Positions 57,980-64,000 of a DNA stretch of 64,000 bases are shown in pieces (positions within the stretch are counted from its first letter, which is position 1; each line of letters begins with the position of its first letter). Made by a program: the position numbers and the translations under genes. The notes under the pieces were generated by a model that saw nothing but the letters and a program-made list of their open reading frames with translations, did no database searches and was not told the DNA's origin. Origin of the DNA: Cupriavidus sp. WKF15 (lineage in GTDB: Bacteria; Pseudomonadota; Gammaproteobacteria; Burkholderiales; Burkholderiaceae); contig NZ_CP119574.1 of NCBI RefSeq assembly GCF_029278605.1, positions 744,001-808,000 of the forward strand, written 5' to 3'.

Positions 57980-57999
57980 TACTGTGCATCCATACAGTA
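57980..57999 (+). promoter_or_regulatory. LexA-binding site (SOS box)
   Basis: TACTGTGCATCCATACAGTA is a CTGT-N8-ACAG palindrome, one base from the E. coli sulA operator as remembered. No intact SOS gene follows on either strand: plus-strand sequence leads into an hns-like fragment. It is an orphan operator, perhaps left from a lost DNA-damage-response gene. Confidence 0.75.
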
Positions 58000-58054
58000 T
58001 CAATCTGGCCGCACCATACTTCACGAACCCGATCCGCGGCCGCCTCCGCCACCG

Positions 58055-58172
58055 CCGGCGGTCTGCTACCGCAATGCCGAAGGGCTCAACAGGGACGGGC
58101 ACGGCGAGATGCCTGCCTGGCTGCAGCGCACGGTCAATGCGGGGCAGAGCGTGGAGTTTTTCCGGATTGGAT
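58055..58172 (+). pseudogene. H-NS-like protein C-terminal fragment
   Basis: A plus-strand frame encodes AVCYRNAEGLNRDGHGEMPA and WLQRTVNAGQSVEFFRIG before a TAG. The Y-R-(D/N)...W/H.G.G..P.WL...G.S...F pattern is the DNA-binding end of H-NS-family proteins, although the central Trp is replaced. No oligomerisation domain is present. Confidence 0.55.
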
Positions 58173-58220
58173 AGCTTCGACAGCGGATTGGCCTGGGGCG
58201 GTCGTCTGGTGATAGTGGAT

Positions 58221-58313
58221 TTAGCATGGGCCCGAGGCCCACGCCAGGTAGGCGAGGGCGATGACCAGCAGGCAGGAGCGGCCAGTATCCCGTAGTACCG
58301 CGCTCTGTGGCAT
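58221..58313 (-). CDS. 30-residue hydrophobic peptide
   Basis: ATG follows CGGAGCAG. The product has one hydrophobic helix (SCLLVIALAYLAWASG). It is possibly a real small membrane protein but could be chance. Confidence 0.35.
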   Translation of the reverse strand: MPQSAVLRDTGRSCLLVIALAYLAWASGPC

Positions 58314-58464
58314 GGCTGCTCCGGGTGCCCCGGTAGGTGAAACAGCCAGTTCGCGTGGCGGTCAGCGCGTGCACATTCCATACTGGAAGTGATCGCCCCC
58401 GCCGGAATGCAGCGATGCTCGTGGGGACGAGTTTTCGTCTCCGCCTTCCGAAAGGAGGTATCCC

Positions 58465-58884
58465 ATGTGCTACCGGATTCGTGATCTGGATCGCCCGCGA
58501 GAGAAAACGGCCCAGCAGCGGCATACCCCGACGAGCTTGTCGCCTCGCTCTCGCCTCAACGAGCGCTGGGCGGCGTTGATGGCGTGGCTGCGTCCGTCTC
58601 CAAAAACAACCAGCCCGGTGACGGCCACATCCTTGGAGCAGGCCGAGCCGGCTGAGGCCGCGGCGAAGCCGGTCCCTCGGCCCATTGACCAGGCTTGCAC
58701 CGTCGCCAGCACCGCCCGCGAGCGGGAGGCCGAGACGGCGTAGCCCGTCACTGTGTTGCGTCACCCCATCGTCCAGACCAAGAAGGCCGAAACCGCGCCG
58801 TCGCCGATGATGAAGGAAGTGCAGCGCGAAGAAGCCCACAAGACCGCACTCCAGTCGCCCGCCGAAACCCCAGTAGCGGCCTGA
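58465..58884 (+). pseudogene. 139-codon frame interrupted by an in-frame TAG
   Basis: AAGGAGG lies 6 bases before the ATG, a strong RBS. The frame encodes 92 residues (MCYRIRDLDRPREKTAQQRH...), then TAG at 58741-58743, and then continues open in the same frame for 46 more codons ([20 protein letters not shown]...) to TGA at 58884. Codon style is the same on both sides, so a single mutation of an older stop-free gene is likely; the 92-residue product may still be made. Family unknown. Confidence 0.55.
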
Positions 58885-59090
58885 GCATCAAGTAGTGTTG
58901 TGGCGCAGGCTTTCATGGCGGCCACGATCGGGCACAACGAGAGTCGTATTACTGTGGTTGGCCTGGGCTTCTCCGCACTGCGCTCACGCTTCGCACCTGG
59001 CCTGACCGCCGTGGGCTCGCAGGCGCCGCAACTGCAAGGCTCTCATCTTCCATATCGCTGATATGTAAGGCATCGGTAAGGGATCGAATC

Positions 59091-59369
59091 ATGGCATTCA
59101 TCAAACGTAGCGATAAAAAGAAGAAGCCTTTCAAAAAGGAAAGCTCGCTGTTCAAGCGCAAGCGCTATTGCCGCTTCACCGTGGCTGGCGTGGAACAGAT
59201 CGACTACAAGGATCTGGACACCCTGAAGGACTTCATCGGCGACAATGCCAAGATCACGCCCGCTCGCCTGACTGGCACCAAGGCGCACTATCAGCGTCAG
59301 CTCGATACGGCCATCAAGCGCGCGCGCTTCCTCGCGCTGCTGCCCTACACGGACCTGCACAAGCACTGA
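59091..59369 (+). CDS. rpsR: 30S ribosomal protein S18
   Basis: This 92-residue protein has the S18 core: [60 protein letters not shown] and YTDLHKH. It binds 16S rRNA next to S6. Its usual operon partners rpsF and priB are not upstream, and rplI downstream is broken, so this looks like an extra, translocated copy. The RBS is weak (AAGGGAT 8 bases upstream). Confidence 0.92.
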   Translation: MAFIKRSDKKKKPFKKESSLFKRKRYCRFTVAGVEQIDYKDLDTLKDFIGDNAKITPARLTGTKAHYQRQLDTAIKRARFLALLPYTDLHKH

Positions 59370-59395
59370 CTGCCCAGGCCGTTAAGGAAAATACG

Positions 59396-59819
59396 ATGCA
59401 AGGAAGAAATTATCAGGCTGGGCTGCTTGGGTGACATCGTTCGCGTGAAGGACGGCTACGCCCGTAAGTTCTGATCCCGAACAAGAAGGCCCGCCGCGCT
59501 ACGCAAACCGCCATCAGCGAGTTCGAAGTCAAGCGCGTCGAACTGGAAAAGGCTGCCGCCCAGAAGCTGGCCGCCCGTGCAGGCCGAAGGCGAGAAGCTG
59601 AACGGCCTGACCGGAAGTCCGATGTGGGCGTCTGCCAGTTCGATTCGGTCACCAACGCAGGCATCGCCGAAGCCCTGGGCACCCAAGGCTCATGGTCAAG
59701 AAGGCCCAGGTGCGCCTGCCCAACGGCCCGCTGAAGCTGGTGGGCGACCAGGTCAGCGTTGCGCTGGATACTGACGTGGCGGTCGACGTGACCGCGTCCG
59801 TCCTGGGCGAACACGTCTA
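59396..59819 (+). pseudogene. rplI: Frameshifted 50S ribosomal protein L9 gene
   Basis: The ATG at 59396 follows AAGGAAA. Pieces of L9 occur in successive frames: [57 protein letters not shown] and [18 protein letters not shown] to [14 protein letters not shown]. At least three frameshifts and a lost segment make it non-functional. Confidence 0.88.
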
Positions 59820-59883
59820 AGCATTGGCATTGCCGCCGGCAAGGGCTCTCATTCCGGGGCGGTGGAGGGTGTCAGCGAGAGAA

Positions 59884-59913
59884 GGCAGAAGCGTTCGCTT
59901 CTGCCTTTTCTTT
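59884..59913 (+). terminator. Rho-independent terminator after rplI
   Basis: GGCAGAAGCG and CGCTTCTGCC form a perfect 10-bp stem with a 2-base loop as drawn (in practice the stem would open to a 4-base loop), followed by TTTTCTTT. It lies 65 bases after the L9 stop, as in ribosomal operons. Confidence 0.85.
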
Positions 59914-60132
59914 GGGTGCGCCCGGCAGGGCGCGCCCATGCCTGCGGCCGGGTTGGGGGCACTTGGCAGCGCGACTTCGCGGGATCGGGTGTGCATGACA
60001 GCAGCGACGCTCGTGCTTGAACCGATTTTGCAACTCAATACACCGAGGACGCCAGTAGGGAAGGGAGGGTGACTGCATCGATCGCCCGTGACACACGATG
60101 GCGCCCGAAGCGGGCGACTGAGGCCTCGTCCG

Positions 60133-60420
60133 CTACCGGCTCCTGCAACAGGCTTTCATCGGTAGCTTGTGTGAAACGTAAGGATACCTCTCATGGCAGG
60201 TGATTGCCGCGCCCTCAGGCTGCCATCTAGCGGCGTTTATCGTCGGTCCGTCCAGGGTCATGCGGGAATGGTCGTTATGGAACTTGTTGATGATGGGCCG
60301 GAGCTCTTCCTTGACATACTCACTGTAGCGATAAAAGAGAGGACCGAACCGACCTCTGCGCAGGTCGCTGTTGCCCAGCAACCAGTCGGTGACGGGAAAG
60401 GTGAGGTTCATGTACTTCAT
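60133..60420 (-). CDS. Possible 95-residue protein, unrecognised
   Basis: The frame from the ATG at 60420 has protein-like composition (TFPVTDWLLGNSDLRRGRFG, FYRYSEYVKEELRPIINKFH), but there is no clear RBS or known domain. It stands among pseudogenes and may itself be a remnant. Confidence 0.3.
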   Translation of the reverse strand: MKYMNLTFPVTDWLLGNSDLRRGRFGPLFYRYSEYVKEELRPIINKFHNDHSRMTLDGPTINAARWQPEGAAITCHERYPYVSHKLPMKACCRSR

Positions 60421-60514
60421 CCGGGCATGTTGCGCACGAATCAATTGTCGTGGACGTGACAGCAATAGTGGAAGGTCTCATAGACCAGGTACCGGGCCAC
60501 CATTGTCAGAGGAG

Positions 60515-60815
60515 ATGCTGGACGGCCCGCCGGGCGAGCCGAGCGCCGAGGTCCGCGTGCTGGCCGCGCCCGAACGGCAACTGGCGCGGTGGGCAAACTC
60601 AACGCGGGGCGCGAGATCGACGGCCACTGGCCGGTGGCCGTGGCGTCCGAAGCGGAGGCGCTGCTGTGCGGGGCCATGACAAAGCTGGGTTGGTCCGCCC
60701 GTTCGTACTTTTGAGTGCTAAAGATATCGCCCGCATCATTGCGGATCTCGACCGCGCCGCGATCCTGCAGGCCGCCAACGTGGCCGAAGCGATCAATACC
60801 GGCGCGCGCTGCGCT
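60515..60815 (+). pseudogene. ComM/YifB (Mg-chelatase-like ATPase) C-terminal remnant
   Basis: In alternating plus-strand frames it gives RVLAAPERQLAR, EAEALLCGAMTKLGWSARSY and IARIIADLDRAAILQAANVA/EAI. This matches the end of ComM-family proteins (..LGWSARAYHRVLKVARTIADL...HVAEA). The ATPase domain is missing. Confidence 0.6.
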
Positions 60816-60984
60816 CCTCGTAGGATGGCGGCGGTACCGCCACTGGCGGTTCCGCCGGTGGTGGTGGATGCTCGATCGGCGGCAAGTCCGGCGGAATGCC
60901 CGGGGGCGGCGGCTCCTCGATCGGCGGCACTGTATGGGCCGGCCGGTGGCGGGACTGGGCAAGCGGCGTCAGGAAGGTGCGCAT
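60793..60984 (-). CDS. Proline-rich 63-residue protein
   Basis: The ATG at 60984 follows GGAGAC. The product is dominated by a Pro/Glu-rich repeat (PPIEEPPPPGIPPDLPPIEH) with a basic start and end. Such proteins are common small hypotheticals in Burkholderia and Cupriavidus. It overlaps the comM remnant by a few bases. Confidence 0.45.
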   Translation of the reverse strand: MRTFLTPLAQSRHRPAHTVPPIEEPPPPGIPPDLPPIEHPPPPAEPPVAVPPPSYEERSARRY

Positions 60985-61072
60985 GGGATGTCTCCGCGAT
61001 GGCGATCTGCCTTCATTGAAGCAAACCCGCCACCCGAGTGCCACCAGCACGCTCATGCCCCCGCATATAAAC

Positions 61073-61235
61073 TCAGGCGGACTGCCTGCGCACGAAGAAG
61101 AGCGCGGCGCCTACCGGCACCAGCACGTTGCCGAAGACGCGGTTCTGCCGGCGCACCGCGCGCGCATTGCGGAATTGCCTCTGCATGCGCGAGGCCAGCA
61201 CGGCGAGATAGCACGGTGTTCGCACTATGCTTATG
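61073..61235 (-). pseudogene. LysE/RhtB-type exporter C-terminal fragment
   Basis: The minus strand encodes CYLAVLASRMQRQFRNARAV and RRQNRVFGNVLVPVGAALFF ending VRRQSA, which fits the last helix and tail of a LysE-family amino-acid exporter. Nothing upstream belongs to it. Confidence 0.5.
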
Positions 61236-61404
61236 CGGCGCGCATAGATGTGCTGGTGTTCGAGTCCCCGTCGATATCGGGCGGCTCGGCTCGCCGAGTT
61301 TCTTTTGAGATGAAGCGCTCGAACAGTAGTGCTTTCCGAGTCGGTCATGGCTTTCGACGCCGCGACGGCCGATGAGCCGGTCAATCCGCGCCAGGCCCGT
61401 CATC

Positions 61405-61935
61405 AGCCACTGGGCGAAGTCATTGAACTGCTCGCTCTTGTTCGTCGGCGCGTGAATCGTGCGACGCAGCTCCGACTCGTTCAGGTACTTCAGCAGGAAC
61501 AGCGTGCGGACGACGCGGCCGAGTTCGCGGAATGCAAAGTACAGCTTGTTCTTGGCACTCGCTGAGCCCAGCCGCCGCAGGATGGTCGACGGGGTCATTG
61601 TTCCGGCTTTGATCGAGACCGCCACCCGCAGCATGTCGGGATAGCGGCGCTGAATCAGATTCCAGTCGATGGGCTGGCGGCAAAGGGACTCGATGTGAGC
61701 GCTTTTCCGGCGCTGGTCCGCCTTGAACAGCACCATTCCCTTGATATTGCGCATGCGCGGCATCAGGTTGATGCCCACCAGGTAAGACAGACCAAACACC
61801 GGCCCGCTTTGCGCCTGGGTGTCGCCATGAATGGTGACGGGTTGGATGTCGGAGCCATTGTGGATCAGCCCGTCCAGGATGTACACGGCCTCATGCACAC
61901 CGCATGGAATGAAGTTGCTGAAGAGCGCGATGTAC
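61405..61935 (-). pseudogene. Tn3-family transposase (TnpA) internal fragment
   Basis: The minus strand encodes FIPCGVHEAVYILDGLIHNG, VTIHGDTQAQSGPVFGLSYL (second catalytic Asp region), MLRVAVSIKAGTMTPSTIL and RTIHAPTNKSEQFNDFAQWL. It is a clear central-to-late part of a Tn3/IS1071-type TnpA. The catalytic Glu end and the first 600 or so residues are absent. An IS6 remnant abuts it at about 61935. Confidence 0.85.
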
Positions 61936-62074
61936 ATAGCTTCGGTTCGATCCGGCAACACTTCGCGTTGAAACGGCACCTGCTGCGTGCTTTGCTCGCA
62001 AGCACCTCGCTGCGAGATTCGCTGCCTGGCACGAATTCACTGAAGTGGCCCAAAATCCATCCACTGCTTTCTGA
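61935..62074 (+). pseudogene. IS6-family transposase C-terminal fragment
   Basis: The plus strand encodes GSIRQHFALKRHLLRALLAS and, after a frame change, ARFAAWHEFTEVAQNPSTAF before TGA. This matches the end of an IS6 transposase and is similar to the fragment at 50745-50880 in the opposite orientation. Confidence 0.8.
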
Positions 62075-62223
62075 GCAGTGGTCCGGCCGGCCACAGCCTT
62101 GCCTCGCTATCGGCAAGTTGACAACGCCGATGGCCTTGCAGACGTATGCGGGAAGTAGACTAAGCGCCATGCCGGCAGGCCGTCATGGCGCGGTTTGGCA
62201 GGCGGGGAGGGCGCCGGCTGGGC

Positions 62224-62655
62224 TCAGCGGCAGGCGAGGCGGCTCTGCACTTCGCGCGCGCCCAGCCTGGACATATCCTCGTTGATTTCCTCGAACACCA
62301 CCTTTTGCACTTCCTTGCCAAGGTGCTCGCGCAGCATGCCGAGGAATTTCGGCGAGGCGGCGAGGCGCAGCTTGTCATAGCGCTGCTCCGTGCGTGCCTG
62401 TTCAAGATACTGGGTCAGCATGCGGGCGAACTCTTCACGCCCCTTCTCGGCCTGATCGACCCGCGTCGCCATCGAGTGCATGGGCTCACCCTTGCCGGCA
62501 AAGCGCCCCTGCGCATCGTCGCGCAGTTCGCTGTCCTTGGCCCGGCCAAGCGGATTGACAAAGTCCTGGATCTCTTCCATATCCCTTTCCATCCCATGCG
62601 CCTGGAAGATCCGCGCATGGCTGCCATCTGCGGCTAGCGTCCAGATTGTCGTCAT
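62224..62655 (-). CDS. Host attachment protein family
   Basis: The 143-residue protein starts MTTIWTLAADGSHARIFQA, carries SRLAGK-like GRFAGKGEPM with ARMLTQYLEQARTEQRYDKL and RLAASPKFLGMLREHLGKEV, and ends INEDMSRLGAREVQSRL. This is the family named for a plant-attachment protein in Agrobacterium; it resembles release-factor-like folds, and its real role is unknown. AAAGGAG is 8 bases before the ATG. Confidence 0.88.
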   Translation of the reverse strand: MTTIWTLAADGSHARIFQAHGMERDMEEIQDFVNPLGRAKDSELRDDAQGRFAGKGEPMHSMATRVDQAEKGREEFARMLTQYLEQARTEQRYDKLRLAASPKFLGMLREHLGKEVQKVVFEEINEDMSRLGAREVQSRLACR

Positions 62656-63172
62656 CACTCGCTCCTTTCGTGGCGGCAGTAGCGATGTAACAAGGATAGG
62701 TTCGGGCCGGGCGATCGTCCCGGCGGCTTCGCAACGCCAAGGGGGATGTACGGTATCCCGTGCGGCCCCCCCGATGCCGCTATCCGCCGAGGATCGTGCG
62801 GGCCGCATTTCGCAGCGCCTGGTCTGAGCCGAGGGGCGCCGCTGGCTCAGTAGTTGTCCATCAGACACGCCCGATGGACAACGAGGGCATCCGTCCATGC
62901 CAGCGAGAAAATTCCTCGGTTTGCCACTTAGCCCTCACTTAGCCCCCGGTTTGGCGCGGTCTCCTGCCTGCTCCCTGTCTGGACGGCTTTCTGAGTGGCG
63001 TGGATGGCAGGGGGATGACATCGGGGGGAGGGGCGCGTTCATTCCATCTTTCTGAAAGGTAACCAGTTCAGAAGCGCACAATTGATGTCCTTGCGGGGCT
63101 TGGCTGACACGCGCACCATAGCGCCAAGAGAAGGGGATGGGGCGTTCTTTGGCCATGCTATGAGGCGAGAAG
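62656..63172. other. Non-coding stretch
   Basis: No frame here has a domain or good RBS. It separates divergent genes and probably holds their promoters. Confidence 0.4.
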
Positions 63173-63409
63173 ATGGATCTCCAAGGCTTCACGTACTACA
63201 GAGACCACTGGTATGAAGCGTCCGCAACATCTCCAGATGAGTCCGGACCATGGCAAGGCGAGGTGACGATCTGCACGAAAGCGACAGATGGAAAGCCGCT
63301 GAAAATCTTCGATCGCTATCCTGTCCCTGGCAGTTTCTTCAGCGAAGGGGAGGCGTGGCGGCACGCTACCGATTGGGCCAGGAAGCTGATTGACGAGCGC
63401 TGTGGCTAG
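63173..63409 (+). CDS. 78-residue hypothetical protein
   Basis: The product has an N-terminal beta unit (FTYYRDHWYEASATSPDE) and a helical end (GEAWRHATDWARKLIDERCG). Its length and plan recall the 78-residue proteins at 38769 and 50368, but the residues differ. GAGGCGAG precedes the ATG. Confidence 0.65.
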   Translation: MDLQGFTYYRDHWYEASATSPDESGPWQGEVTICTKATDGKPLKIFDRYPVPGSFFSEGEAWRHATDWARKLIDERCG

Positions 63410-63501
63410 CGCGCGCACTTCCGAGAGCTCGCAATGGAATACCGATACAGCGGCCGTGATATGAAAGACACAGCTTTCCTGGCCGCCCGAGGAACACGCA
63501 A

Positions 63502-64000
63502 ATGGGTACCGAATCCCCCGCAGGCGATCTGGGCACCGCAGCGCCCAGGTTCTCGCTGCCCGCCACCGACGGCAGGACGCTTACGCTCGACGACGTGCGC
63601 GGCGAGCGTGGCGTCGTCGTGGTGTTCATGTGCAACCACTGCCCCTACGTAAAGAGCGCGCTGGCACGGCTGATCCGCGACGCGCGCGATCTCGCGCCGC
63701 TCGGCATCGGCATTGTGGGCATCAACGCGAACGACGCGCGCATCTATCCTGAGGACTCGTTCGACCGGATGGTCGCGTTCGCGGCAGACGCCGGCTTGCC
63801 GTTTCCCTATCTCTATGATGAGACGCAACAGACGGCCCGCGCATATGGTGCGGTCTGCACGCCCGAGTGCTTCGGCTTCGATGCGAACCTACGGCTGTGT
63901 TACCGGGGTCGCGTGGACGCGTCGCGCAAAGACCCGCTGGCCGGTGCGCCGCGCGACCTCTTCGAAGCGATGCGGCAGGTCGCGCAGACCGGCGAGGGTC
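63502..64000 (+). CDS. Thioredoxin-fold (AhpC/TSA-like) protein, partial at window end
   Basis: From the ATG at 63502 (GAGGAA 8 bases upstream) the frame encodes at least 166 residues: APRFSLPATDGRTLTLDDVR, then VVVVFMCNHCPYVKSA with a CxxC (CNHC), GINANDARIYPEDSF, FPYLYDETQQTARAYGAVCT and PECFGFDANLRLCYRGRVDA. This is the 'thioredoxin family protein' group close to TlpA/AhpC with MCNHCPYVK. It is a thiol-disulfide oxidoreductase of unknown partner and is cut by the window end. Confidence 0.88.
   Translation, partial: MGTESPAGDLGTAAPRFSLPATDGRTLTLDDVRGERGVVVVFMCNHCPYVKSALARLIRDARDLAPLGIGIVGINANDARIYPEDSFDRMVAFAADAGLPFPYLYDETQQTARAYGAVCTPECFGFDANLRLCYRGRVDASRKDPLAGAPRDLFEAMRQVAQTGEG

Noticed and set aside
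58885..59090. priB upstream of rpsR
   Set aside because: No OB-fold residues or frame found; the sequence does not match the expected operon.
53520..64000. Full transmissible locus of heat resistance (LHR/TLPQC)
   Set aside because: Only Hsp20 and DnaJ-type genes are present; ClpK/ClpG, FtsH, YfdX, HdeD and KefB are not seen.

Overview
The window looks like the accessory part of a replicon from a GC-rich betaproteobacterium of the Cupriavidus/Ralstonia/Burkholderia group. This is inferred from codon use, from the gene families (BON and PRC-barrel proteins, PF10091 glucanase, TctAB transporter, host-attachment protein) and from the S18/L9 sequences. No tRNA, rRNA, CRISPR array or replication origin was found. 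The window opens inside one gene (an ABC transporter tail) and closes inside another (a thioredoxin-fold protein).

Bases 1-14.4k carry envelope and stress functions: an acyl-lipid desaturase, a phospholipase D/cardiolipin-synthase-type lipoprotein, two BON-domain proteins, a ydbH-ynbE-ydbL set (AsmA-like intermembrane lipid transport), an AI-2E/PerM permease, a PRC-barrel protein and several very small membrane proteins or lipoproteins. Together they suggest membrane-lipid remodelling under stress.

Bases 14.9k-30k carry the most coherent system. Eight minus-strand genes run from a PF10091/GH144-type endo-beta-1,2-glucanase and a GH94 phosphorylase through gnd, zwf, a HAD hydrolase, pgi, a DUF2090 aldolase-like gene and pgm. 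Transketolase lies convergent at the far end. From the GH94 gene to pgm every gene overlaps the next by 4-16 bases. The inferred route is beta-1,2-glucan to oligoglucan, phosphorolysis to glucose-1-phosphate, then glucose-6-phosphate and the oxidative pentose phosphate pathway. No regulator, lactonase or transaldolase is present.

Bases 30k-41.4k hold a full SbmA/YddA-like ABC transporter, a collagen-like lipoprotein, NhaA, a slipin, a stress membrane protein and an SDR oxidoreductase, separated by transposase and gene debris (IS110, IS5 and a wrecked SGNH esterase).

Bases 41.4k-64k are a scrapyard of mobile DNA. Two identical 1314-bp IS3-family elements (42070-43383 and 54851-56164) lie in direct orientation, each with its own 3-bp target duplication. 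An intact 1191-bp IS5-family element (46023-47213) is flanked by CTAA. Remnants of IS66, IS30, IS6 (several) and Tn3 transposases also occur. Between them are tctBA without tctC, two Hsp20 genes, a truncated CbpA/DnaJ, a transglutaminase, an orphan rpsR next to a frameshifted rplI, fragments of comM, lysE and an hns-like gene, an isolated near-perfect SOS box, and several duplicated small-gene fragments.
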